A DNA stretch of 35,518 nucleotides. Origin: Huaxiibacter chinensis. GTDB lineage: Bacteria; Pseudomonadota; Gammaproteobacteria; Enterobacterales; Enterobacteriaceae. Positions 23,991 through 30,062 of this stretch are shown piece by piece (the first letter of the stretch is position 1; every line of letters starts with the position of its first letter). The notes beneath the pieces are model-generated. The model was not told where the DNA came from and made no database searches. It saw only the letters and a program-made list of their open reading frames with translations. The DNA is taken from assembly GCF_022171985.1 (NCBI RefSeq), contig NZ_JAJVHF010000019.1, positions 1 through 35,518 of the forward strand, written 5' to 3'. A program made the translations under genes and the position numbers.

Positions 23991-24029
23991 ATGACTGATT
24001 GCCGCAATGTTGCGCGGCTTTTTTACTGA
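23991..24029 (+). other. 12-aa leader ORF overlapping a terminator
   Basis: ATG with a strong AAGGAG site 6 nt upstream encodes MTDCRNVARLFY and stops at TGA. The coding sequence itself includes the terminator hairpin GCCGC/GCGGC plus TTTTTT (24001-24024). The 7-bp pair AATCAGT/ACTGATT (23965-23971, 23994-24000) can fold over the ribosome site. It looks like a leader or attenuator; what it would regulate is unclear. Confidence 0.4.
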
Positions 24030-24097
24030 AGCAATATATGGATTCAACTTAGCGATGCGGAAGTATAAATCGTAAGCACGACTTATCAAAGTGGGAT

Positions 24098-24126
24098 TTG
24101 ATAAGGTAGGTCATATGACGTACACT
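24098..24126 (+). promoter_or_regulatory. Promoter of the antitoxin small RNA
   Basis: TTGATA (24098-24103), 17 bp, TACACT (24121-24126). Predicted start is about 24132-24134, exactly where the 23-bp complementary segment begins. Confidence 0.65.
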
Positions 24127-24132
24127 GAAAGA

Positions 24133-24247
24133 GCTAAGAATGAAGTTAACCACACCGTTATGCCAGCCTGCGAAACTGACGTAACGGTAAGAAACCCCGC
24201 CCTAGAGCGGGGTTTCTGCCATCTGACCGCCGCCAGGCGGTTTTTTT
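24133..24247 (+). ncRNA. Probable antisense antitoxin small RNA (IstR/OrzO-like)
   Basis: Predicted RNA of about 110 nt. Its first 23 nt (24133-24155) are perfectly complementary to the toxin mRNA leader encoded at 23862-23884. It then folds into ACCGTTA/TAACGGT (24154-24160, 24182-24188), a strong GAAACCCCGC/GCGGGGTTTC stem (24191-24216), and the intrinsic terminator CCGCC/GGCGG plus seven T (24227-24247). A 5'-terminal seed followed by stable stems is the form of IstR-1 and Orz antitoxins, which block ribosome standby on toxin mRNA. Seen: complementarity, promoter, terminator. Inferred: function. Confidence 0.68.
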
Positions 24248-24519
24248 ACGCCCTTCTCCGGGCATTCGGTAAAACCCTCATAACACCGAATCGCCCCGCT
24301 GCGGCGCACAATACTATATGTAGTGTCTCTCTCAGCTGGGAACCATACCAGATATAGTGGTCAGGCGGTCAGCGCCGGGGCAGGCCGCGCCGCTTAACCG
24401 GCTGCGCCATTCGGTAAAACTCCGGGAGCGGAGGGTTTCCCCGAATCAGAATCTGCGCCAGCGGAGTTTTTCTTCGCGCACAGCCCGCCCGGTTACGTCA
24501 AAATAGACGTAACAGGCCA
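24248..24519. other. Region between antitoxin RNA and recombinase
   Basis: No convincing gene. It holds a repeated CATTCGGTAAAAC segment (about 24264 and 24408), GC-rich hairpins, and the palindrome GTTACGTC-N6-GACGTAAC (24492-24513) 6 bp upstream of the recombinase start, a likely operator. Confidence 0.6.
24492..24513 (+). promoter_or_regulatory. Palindromic operator before the recombinase gene
   Basis: Perfect 8-bp arms GTTACGTC and GACGTAAC with AAAATA between. It sits where a repressor would block transcription or translation of the recombinase; a single GACGTAAC half-site is also found at 24179-24186. Confidence 0.65.
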
Positions 24520-25296
24520 GTGGTGCGGAGATTTAAAAAATTGAGTAGCTTCCCCCCCGAAATCCTTCAGATTTCACGTAGCGGCGTCACGACGCCCGGA
24601 ACCCCGTCGGCACGGTTTGGTATGGATTACCCTCTTGCCGCCGCCATGCGCGACCTTGCCGCCGAGACAACCGGCTATCCGAAATATCTGCTTGCGCCTG
24701 AAGTCGGCGTGTTGCTCGATGCCGTGGGCGACCTGCGCCAGCGGATGCTGTTTGATTTCCTCTGGAACAGCGGCGCACGGATTAATGAGGCATTAGCCGT
24801 CACCCCGGCTGATATTGTCCTCGATGCCAGAAGGCCGTATGTCGTGCTGTATACGCTTAAACAGCGACAGCAGCCCCGCACCGGACGCCCGCGCAAGGGA
24901 GAGCCGGTTAAACGCGCCGTGCCGCTGCTCGATGAGGCGTTTGTTGTGCGGCTGCGCGATCACCTGGCGACCTTCACCCGACACCGCACAAAGCCGGTAT
25001 GGGAGATAACCGACGACACCGCCCGTCACTGGCTGCAAAACGCCCTGGCTGAGTGCGGGCTGCGCGGCGTGAAATTCACTATTCCCGCGATCAGCCCGAA
25101 AACCTTCCGGCACTCTTTTGCGATGCACCTGGCGATGAACGGGGCGCTGCCGGTTGCATTGCAGGCGTACATGGGGCATAAGGATTTCAAAAGCACCCAG
25201 CACTATCTGCGCGTGTTCGCGCTGGATGTCGGAATTGGCCTAAATCACACAATCCGCTTTTCGTACCCGCCAGAAAACCCGCTGCGCTTACCCTGA
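24520..25296 (+). CDS. Tyrosine recombinase (ResD-like)
   Basis: 258 aa from a GTG start; a later ATG at 24625 (MDYPLAAAMRDL) is possible. The catalytic domain shows R87 in NSGARINEAL, a beta-hairpin lysine (in TLKQRQ...RPRKGEP), R197-H198 in SPKTFRHSFAMHL, H220 in YMGHKDF and the nucleophile Y229 in STQHYLRVF. The residue normally His before R197 is Lys194, a known alternative in this family. Length and lack of a long N-terminal domain fit plasmid multimer-resolution recombinases such as F plasmid ResD. The 37-bp repeats on both sides are its best candidate sites. Confidence 0.88.
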   Translation: MVRRFKKLSSFPPEILQISRSGVTTPGTPSARFGMDYPLAAAMRDLAAETTGYPKYLLAPEVGVLLDAVGDLRQRMLFDFLWNSGARINEALAVTPADIVLDARRPYVVLYTLKQRQQPRTGRPRKGEPVKRAVPLLDEAFVVRLRDHLATFTRHRTKPVWEITDDTARHWLQNALAECGLRGVKFTIPAISPKTFRHSFAMHLAMNGALPVALQAYMGHKDFKSTQHYLRVFALDVGIGLNHTIRFSYPPENPLRLP

Positions 25297-25396
25297 TTTG
25301 CAATCACCAGAACGCCCTGCAGGGCGATCTGGCCGTGAAATTTGCAATCATCCGGGGCGCGAGCTGCGCGGCGCCGGTCGCAGATTTGATTGCAAA
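25297..25396. repeat. TTTGCAATCA repeats and perfect palindrome
   Basis: TTTGCAATCA lies at 25297-25306 and 25341-25350 and inverted at 25387-25396, about 45 bp apart. Between the first two is the palindrome CGCCCTGCAGGGCG (25313-25326). They sit between the recombinase gene and repeat B and could be accessory protein sites for recombination. Confidence 0.7.
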
Positions 25397-25450
25397 ATTG
25401 CCCCCCTGCCCTGTCCTGGTGAGTCGTGCCATTCATTGTTATGATGAAGC

Positions 25451-25487
25451 TACCGGTCAACGTGCGCTATAGCCGGTTGCAACGCAC
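25451..25487 (-). repeat. 37-bp inverted repeat, copy B (possible recombination site)
   Basis: Exact complement of 22680-22716. It lies 155 bp after the recombinase stop and 69 bp before the ArdB-like gene. With copy A it brackets the 2,734 bp of 22717-25450. Confidence 0.88.
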
Positions 25488-25555
25488 CTTTTAATCCCTT
25501 CAAGCTACGGCGAACTGTATCGCCGCTGGCGATATGGTTCCCGTCAGGAGCCATT

Positions 25556-26008
25556 ATGAAAACCCTACCCCCTGAAATTTCCGCAATCCGTAACAGCGAT
25601 GAGTTTTACCTTTATACGGTTGAGTCCAGGCTGAAAAGCTGCGTTAACGGTAAGGCCGTTATGCTGGAAATGCTGATACACCGGTTGTTTGATAAGTACG
25701 TCACCGGTCTGCCTGAGTTTCACCGGCAGGGCTGGTCATTCATGGAACTGAGCAACGGTGGTTTCTACTTCTGTCCGGCAGATGAACGGGTTTTTACCAT
25801 CAGGATCGGTAACTTCTCGGTGTCGATAGACAACCATCAGCTAGGCATGGCGCTGACGTTTGATGTGCTTACTGCTGTATTTGAGCGCACCCGCGACCAG
25901 GCTTTTCACGATGCGTTACTGGCGCTCGAAGCGTTTTTTGTGGAAGCAGACAGGAAAAACCAGGCTGACGGCATCAGGGCTTACCTGAAGTTTATCAAGC
26001 TGGTTTAA
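25556..26008 (+). CDS. ardB: ArdB/KlcA-family antirestriction protein
   Basis: 150 aa, the usual ArdB length. The family motif ELSNGGFYFCP is at about residues 64-74, followed by RIGNFSVSIDNHQLGMALTFDVLTAVFERT, which aligns with the ArdB pattern (N-F-x-G-x-M-S-x-D-A-x-G). ArdB proteins protect incoming plasmid DNA from type I restriction without mimicking DNA. Near-leading genes in many conjugative plasmids are of this class. The gene is monocistronic with a strong terminator at 26030-26060. Confidence 0.75.
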   Translation: MKTLPPEISAIRNSDEFYLYTVESRLKSCVNGKAVMLEMLIHRLFDKYVTGLPEFHRQGWSFMELSNGGFYFCPADERVFTIRIGNFSVSIDNHQLGMALTFDVLTAVFERTRDQAFHDALLALEAFFVEADRKNQADGIRAYLKFIKLV

Positions 26009-26029
26009 CACAGGTTAACGCCTGATCAG

Positions 26030-26060
26030 CCGGACACTCTCTGAGTGTTCGGTTTTTTTT
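26030..26060 (+). terminator. Terminator of ardB
   Basis: CCGGACACTC-TCT-GAGTGTTCGG with one mismatched pair, followed by eight T. Confidence 0.92.
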
Positions 26061-26091
26061 TGCGCTGCGCTAAAGACTCCTTATGGAAATC

Positions 26092-26147
26092 TTAGGGAAA
26101 TCCCTAATAAATCCTTTGAACATCCAAAAGGTTTATGTAATATATCC
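26092..26147 (+). promoter_or_regulatory. parA promoter with dyad operator
   Basis: The dyad TTAGGGA-AA-TCCCTAA (26092-26107) lies just before a promoter-like pair TTGAAC and TAATAT spaced 16 bp (about 26116-26143). The motif ACATCCAAAAGG (26120-26131) overlaps the promoter and recurs in related form before the next three genes. Probable site of autoregulation and possibly centromere. Confidence 0.7.
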
Positions 26148-26175
26148 CTATCCAATGCACACAAGGAAAACGGCT

Positions 26176-26829
26176 ATGACAGTTATCGCAGCAGCACACA
26201 ACAAAGGCGGCACCGGGAAAACCACCACGTCAGTTCACCTCATCGGCGAGCTGCGCCCAGATGACGTTATCGATATCGATGTTCATAAGGGGATCAGCAT
26301 CCTTAACCGCCTGCGCCCGGATGAGGCGAAATGGCCTGTTTTGACCTTCAACAATAAGAAAGAGCTGATGAGCTACATCCGCGAACGCGACGAGGCCGGT
26401 AAGCTGGTTTACGTTGACTGCGGCGGCTTTGACTCCGAGCTTACCCGCTCCGTGGTGGCGGTCGCTGACCTGGTGATTGTTCCGGCGAACGACTCCCCGA
26501 CCGAGCTGATCGGCCTGGCGTCTTTCGATCACGTTCTGGCAGATATCAGCAAGCAAATCGGCGTTGAGCTGGTCACTCATGTTCTGCTCTGCAAGACGCC
26601 GCCGAACAAAAAGAACTTCCCGAAGATGGAAAGCCAGATAGCCGAAAGCCGCCACATGAAACTGCTCTCTAACCGTTTGCCGTATCGCACCGGTCGCTAT
26701 GGCTTCCAGGAAAGTCTGGAAACCGGGCAGGGGATCACTGAGCTTAAAAACGGCAGGGCATCACCGGCAGGGCGCGAGCTGCGGAAGGTTGTCGCTGAGA
26801 TTCAGGCGCTGCTATCCAGCGAAGAATGA
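26176..26829 (+). CDS. parA: ParA/ParF-type partition ATPase
   Basis: 217 aa from MTVIAAAHNKGGTGKTT, preceded by an AAGGA-type ribosome site; the frame opens earlier at 26083, but that would place a non-conserved leader before the P-loop. The deviant Walker A KGGTGKTT is at residues 10-17; Walker A' and B correspond to DVIDIDVHKG and KLVYVDCGGFDSEL. There is no N-terminal HTH, so this is a type Ib (ParF-like) protein that positions plasmids over the nucleoid. The next gene encodes a ParG-like RHH partner. Confidence 0.92.
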   Translation: MTVIAAAHNKGGTGKTTTSVHLIGELRPDDVIDIDVHKGISILNRLRPDEAKWPVLTFNNKKELMSYIRERDEAGKLVYVDCGGFDSELTRSVVAVADLVIVPANDSPTELIGLASFDHVLADISKQIGVELVTHVLLCKTPPNKKNFPKMESQIAESRHMKLLSNRLPYRTGRYGFQESLETGQGITELKNGRASPAGRELRKVVAEIQALLSSEE

Positions 26830-26837
26830 TATACAAT

Positions 26838-26874
26838 GGAATCCTTACGGGAATCCTTAAAACATCCTTAGGAT
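26838..26874 (+). promoter_or_regulatory. Repeat cluster between parA and the ParG-like gene
   Basis: Two tandem GGAATCCTTA units (26838-26847, 26850-26859) are followed by ACATCCTTAGG (26862-26872) inside the near-palindrome ATCCTTAGGAT (26864-26874). They match the 5' region of parA and the spacers further on, suggesting binding by the ParG-like protein. Confidence 0.72.
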
Positions 26875-26915
26875 TCCTAAAATAATTCCATTATGCACTA
26901 TCTGAGGTTTCCATA

Positions 26916-27179
26916 ATGACCAACAAGAAAAACAAAACAAGCCTGTATCAAGCCGTTGCGGATGAACAGATCGGTGATGCAATGCTGAAAGTGAATACGC
27001 CAGCGCCAGCCGATGCACCGGCTAAAAGAGAAGTACGCACGAAGACGCTCAAGGCGATTCCGGCGAGCTACTTCGACGCACACCAGGCACTGCGCGATTC
27101 AAACCGAACCGTTCTGGACTTCTCAAGCTACATCATGGAAGCGTTAAGAGAAAAGTTCGAAAGAGATGGGGCGCTGTAA
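26916..27179 (+). CDS. ParG-like RHH partition partner
   Basis: 87 aa. It has a flexible, charged, Pro/Ala-rich N-terminal tail (about residues 1-40) and a C-terminal RHH-like core (RTKTLKAIPASYFDAHQALRDSNRTVLDFSSYIMEALREKFE). This is the organisation of ParG of TP228, which binds the centromere and operator through the RHH and stimulates ParF through its tail. Its position 86 bp after a type Ib parA agrees. Sequence identity to ParG is not claimed. Confidence 0.72.
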   Translation: MTNKKNKTSLYQAVADEQIGDAMLKVNTPAPADAPAKREVRTKTLKAIPASYFDAHQALRDSNRTVLDFSSYIMEALREKFERDGAL

Positions 27180-27240
27180 TGCCTTTAGGGAATCCGTGGG
27201 ATTTCCTAAGAAAACACTAAAGACATCCTGAGGAAATACG

Positions 27241-27522
27241 ATGAGTCAGTACAGACTGAATGGAGAGACACCGAACGGCACAGTAGAGGTATTGCTTGGA
27301 TGGGATGAGCCGATGAGCTGGTTCTTTATGGTAATCGATCCTGATGCCGATGAGCCGCTTTACAGTAACCTGGATGAATACGCCCCGGAAAACCTGACAC
27401 TGGATTACTTCCAGGGCGTTTTAGACCGTTTCAACATAACCAACATTTCGTTGTTACCCGGTCACGAAAGTCGCATGTATGAAAAACTTATGTCTGATCG
27501 TGAAAGCGGCAGAATGAGTTAA
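27241..27522 (+). CDS. Hypothetical acidic protein of the par region
   Basis: 93 aa, not recognised. Acidic, with WDEPMSWFFMVIDPDADEPLYSNLDEYAPENLTLDYFQGVLDRFNI resembling small plasmid proteins of unknown function with a conserved aromatic core. The ribosome site GAGG belongs to the motif ACATCCTGAGG (27223-27233), so the shared par-region motif overlaps translation initiation here. Confidence 0.7.
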   Translation: MSQYRLNGETPNGTVEVLLGWDEPMSWFFMVIDPDADEPLYSNLDEYAPENLTLDYFQGVLDRFNITNISLLPGHESRMYEKLMSDRESGRMS

Positions 27523-27617
27523 GAGTCCTTATATAAACCCTAAGGAAATCCATTAGGATTCCTTTGGAATCCCTGAGAACATCCTAAGGGTTTACCTAAG
27601 AATGCTAGGTTTTAAAG
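27523..27617 (+). promoter_or_regulatory. Fourth par-region repeat cluster
   Basis: Contains AACCCTAAGG, ATTAGGATTCC, GGAATCCCTGAG, ACATCCTAAGG (27579-27589) and ACCTAAG. These are variants of the same CCTNAGG theme as upstream of parA and the ParG-like gene, ending 28 bp before the next start. Confidence 0.7.
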
Positions 27618-27821
27618 ATGGAAATTTCTACCAAAGAGTTCGCAGACTGGCTAAACATCAAAGAAGGTGAGCTGATCCACAAATACAGGACAACGGGTGA
27701 AGTGTATGGCGTTGCGTTGCCGCCTGCGCTGTATCACCAGACAGGCCAAACCCGCAGGTTTCGGTACGCTGACGTGCTGAAATTCATGAAAGAACTGAAA
27801 TCGGTTAAGGGTAACGAATAA
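27618..27821 (+). CDS. Small MerR/excisionase-like DNA-binding protein
   Basis: 67 aa. STKEFADWLNIKEGELIHKYRTTGEVYGVALPPALYHQTGQTRRFRYADVLKFMKEL reads as a winged helix of the excisionase/MerR N-terminal type (helix-turn-helix, then RRFRYADV leading into the last helix). Likely a small regulator. It is the last gene preceded by the shared par-region motif. Confidence 0.65.
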   Translation: MEISTKEFADWLNIKEGELIHKYRTTGEVYGVALPPALYHQTGQTRRFRYADVLKFMKELKSVKGNE

Positions 27822-27929
27822 GGCTTTTAGTGGGGTTAGTCTGAGCCACAAAAGCGCAACTGCTTGATATAGTTACGCCCGAATACAGAAAGCCGCCCGA
27901 CCGGGAAGGCTAGTTATTCAGGAGTAACG

Positions 27930-28217
27930 ATGAGACTGCAAGATGTAGCCAAAGTCTCTGTAAACGCGCCAGACGCTGATTTCTGGATTGTGCGCAGAGG
28001 AACCGTGAAAGCGGTAGGGGAACCCACATACACGTTTAATCCTGAGCATATCGGGATCAAGGTAGTCAGGACGGATTTACTGCTTCCACGCTACCTGTTT
28101 TACTGCCTGATGCACATACATGCACAGGGCATGTGGGAACCAGTTGCTACCGGCACACTGACTTTAGTGAACATACGCGTTTCTGATATCAAGCATATCG
28201 CGCTTCAGCCGCGTTAA
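27930..28217 (+). CDS. HsdS-like single target-recognition-domain mini-protein
   Basis: 95 aa with a good ribosome site (CAGGAG). The pattern FWIVRRGTVKAVGEPTYTF ... GIKVVRTDLLLPRYLFYCLMHI ... GTLTLVNIRVSDIKHIAL follows one target-recognition repeat of type I restriction S subunits (RGS...; L.P.YLYY.L; G....NI...DI..I.L). It is far shorter than a full S subunit (about 400 aa) and no hsdM or hsdR is present, so it cannot be part of a complete system here. It may be an antirestriction decoy or a DNA-binding relic. Confidence 0.6.
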   Translation: MRLQDVAKVSVNAPDADFWIVRRGTVKAVGEPTYTFNPEHIGIKVVRTDLLLPRYLFYCLMHIHAQGMWEPVATGTLTLVNIRVSDIKHIALQPR

Positions 28218-28288
28218 ACCTATCGCGTTAGGACGCTATCAAGCATAAGGGCAGGTTACTGCCCTTATTTCTCCACAGAGAGGATTGT

Positions 28289-28729
28289 ATGAGCATTTCA
28301 ATAGATCTCCCTGGTATCGATGAACAACGTATGTTGCTGCTTCAGCGTGGTGCTGAAGCGGGCTGTGATCAGTTACGGGCAAACCTGAACGCCCCGCGCT
28401 ATCCGGCTGCGTCTGGCATCGATGCCGCTGCCTATGGTGACAAACACCTGCGCACCCTCGATGAGGGCTGGGAACCGCCCGCTGCGGCGCTCGTTTCTGC
28501 GTGGTTCACCCATTTTCAGAGCTGCTTCCCGGAATATGCTTCAGAAAACAAACTGGCGGCGCTGCTTGGCCTGTCCGGGGCTAATGGCGGTCGTCGCATA
28601 CGCGCATACACATCCGGCGATGAGAAGATCCCCTATGGCCCGTGGCGACGCTTTCTGGTGCTTACCGGTCGCGCCAGTCAGGAAATTATCCCGGTGCTGG
28701 GAATTTTTGACATGGAAAAGCCATTTTAA
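28289..28729 (+). CDS. Plasmid protein with HTH-like C-terminus
   Basis: 146 aa, not recognised with certainty. The C-terminal part (ASENKLAALLGLSGANGGRRIRAYTSGDEKIPYGPWRRFLVLTGR) resembles a Cro-like HTH in which the recognition region lies near GANGGRRIRAY. The N-terminal part is a mixed helical domain. A regulatory role is plausible. It is followed 12 bp later by the lipoprotein gene with a strong ribosome site, so the two probably form an operon. Confidence 0.65.
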   Translation: MSISIDLPGIDEQRMLLLQRGAEAGCDQLRANLNAPRYPAASGIDAAAYGDKHLRTLDEGWEPPAAALVSAWFTHFQSCFPEYASENKLAALLGLSGANGGRRIRAYTSGDEKIPYGPWRRFLVLTGRASQEIIPVLGIFDMEKPF

Positions 28730-28741
28730 GGAGGGCAGGGA

Positions 28742-29167
28742 ATGAAGATAAAAAGCTGGATAGTCGCCGGTTGCTTCTTAATGGCTGGCTGCGATCAAGT
28801 ACAGAACGCGGCAGATAACACATTAACGGCTGCTTTTAATGATGCGGGTATGAAACAGCCAGGTATCGTTTTATCGCCTGGCCTAAATATCGACGATCAC
28901 GGCAAGAAAGCGGTGCTGTACGGCGATAAGATGTGTCCCAAATCGCTAATGAGTAGCGCGGTAGAGTCGGGTTGTATCTTCATTGAGCCGGATGATAAAG
29001 CGGTTACGGTGAGACTCAGTAATGCCGGAGAACCGCTGAAAAAAGAGGTCTGGACGGTAGAACGCGAAGGCCAGTATCCGAAAGAAGTCATTCGCCTGAA
29101 GCGGCCTGACGGTTCCTATGTAATGCCCTGGGGCAATAAGGCCGTAATCGCTAAGAGCCCTGGCTGA
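28742..29167 (+). CDS. Plasmid lipoprotein (possible entry exclusion)
   Basis: 141 aa. The lipobox LMAGC lies at about residues 13-17, after a short hydrophobic signal (MKIKSWIVAGCFLMAGC), predicting lipidation at Cys17 and, from DQVQ at +2 (Asp), retention in the inner membrane. The mature part has two further cysteines (MCPKSLMSSAVESGCIF). Inner-membrane lipoproteins of conjugative plasmids include entry-exclusion proteins such as Eex; that role is suggested only by this signal and by the otherwise missing exclusion gene. Its ribosome site AAGGAGG is strong. Confidence 0.7.
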   Translation: MKIKSWIVAGCFLMAGCDQVQNAADNTLTAAFNDAGMKQPGIVLSPGLNIDDHGKKAVLYGDKMCPKSLMSSAVESGCIFIEPDDKAVTVRLSNAGEPLKKEVWTVEREGQYPKEVIRLKRPDGSYVMPWGNKAVIAKSPG

Positions 29168-29190
29168 ATTTCAGCATCGTGCCTGAACCC

Positions 29191-29329
29191 TATGGATAAG
29201 TGGACAATCGCAAGCGACCGGCTCTTAAAGGGTATGGACAACCTTGATGGACAGGCTAGGACAGCAAGCTGACCAAAGCCTGACCACAAGGATTGACCAC
29301 ACCCACGAGCCTTTGACCACTTACCCACA
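29191..29329. repeat. DnaA-box-like and TGGACA/TGACCA cluster near the origin
   Basis: TATGGATAA (29191-29199) and TTACCCACA (29321-29329) each match the DnaA box in 8 of 9 positions, in opposite orientations. Between them lie TGGACA at 29201, 29235 and 29248 and TGACCA at 29270, 29281, 29294 and 29314, several one helical turn apart. The segment is directly ahead of leftward replication from the ColE1-type origin and may be an accessory replication or primosome region. Confidence 0.68.
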
Positions 29330-29909
29330 GGGACAAGAGAGTAATAATTTCCCTTATTCATTCTGATTCCTTTCTGACTCACCTCAATCTGACCTTCCGC
29401 AATCATCCTGTAGTTACATCATAATCTAGGCTGCTAAAAAAAACCGCCTGTCAGCGCGAGGAATCAGGCCGCGCACCCCCTTTTTTCATAGGCTCCGCCC
29501 TCCTGACAGAGTTCACATAAACAGACACTTTTCAGGCGTATCTGTGGGAGCAAAGCTCAACCGTGAATCTGTCAGAAGTGGCGAAACCTGACACAGCTTA
29601 AAGATCATCACCGTTTCCGGTGAATCGCTCCCTCGTGCGCTCCTGTGTTCCTATCGTGCAGTTTACCGGAATCTGACCGCCGTTCTCCCTTACGGGAAGC
29701 GTGGCGCTTTCTCATAGCTTACGCTGCTGATTCTCGGCTCTGTTTAGATAGTTCGCTCCAAGCTGGGCTGTATGCACGAACTCCCCGTTCAGCCCGACCG
29801 CCGCGCCCGTCCAGTAACAAACACATGATCCCAAACTGGACAAACACGAATAACGCCAGAGGCGGCAGCCGCTAACGGGGAAGCACAAAAAATAGTCAGA
29901 TAGGGTTAG

Positions 29910-29939
29910 TTGACTTTCACGAGCGTGAACGTCTAAAAT
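29910..29939 (+). promoter_or_regulatory. RNA I promoter
   Basis: TTGACT (29910-29915), 18 bp, TAAAAT (29934-29939). It is placed and oriented as the RNA I promoter of ColE1 plasmids, opposite to RNA II. Confidence 0.85.
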
Positions 29940-29945
29940 TGAGGC

Positions 29946-30062
29946 AGTGAACCTTCACAAGAGGTTGGTTACGCTGCATCAGTTCCTAGCTAACTGGTGC
30001 TTCCCCCGCCCCCTGGTTATCTCCTACTCGCCAAAGTCAGGATAACCGGGGGGTTCTTCTTT
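29946..30062 (+). ncRNA. RNA I antisense copy-number regulator
   Basis: About 117 nt, close to ColE1 RNA I (108 nt). Stem-loops include GCATCAGTT/AACTGGTGC with a CCTAGCT loop region (29976-30000). The terminator pairs CCCCCTGGTTATC with GATAACCGGGGGG and ends in TTCTTCTTT (30008-30064). RNA I pairs with RNA II and prevents primer formation. The loops differ from pMB1, so the plasmid should belong to its own incompatibility type within the ColE1-like group. Confidence 0.88.

Larger units (their letters stand above)
23795..24132. other. Toxin leader and divergent control region
   Basis: No ordinary gene. 23795-23884 is the toxin mRNA leader (minus strand), including the antisense target at 23862-23884. 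23985-24030 carries a short plus-strand leader ORF with terminator. 24082-24105 has the perfect dyad CTTATCAAA/TTTGATAAG, overlapping the -35 box of the small RNA promoter, which may be an operator. The toxin promoter is not clear by eye; TATATG near 23884 (minus strand) is the best -10 but has a weak -35. Confidence 0.55.

Noticed and set aside
23736..24029. 97-aa plus-strand open frame
   Set aside because: It is antisense to the small hydrophobic toxin gene, crosses the 23-bp repeat and ends in a terminator. No good ribosome site at its start.
24091..24357. 88-aa plus-strand open frame
   Set aside because: It runs through the antitoxin promoter, two hairpins and a T-run terminator, so it is unlikely to be translated as a whole. 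The shared AKNEVNHT peptide with the other frame is a by-product of the 23-bp DNA repeat.
29645..29875. 76-aa open frame in the origin
   Set aside because: It lies within the RNA II primer region, whose conservation is explained by RNA structure.
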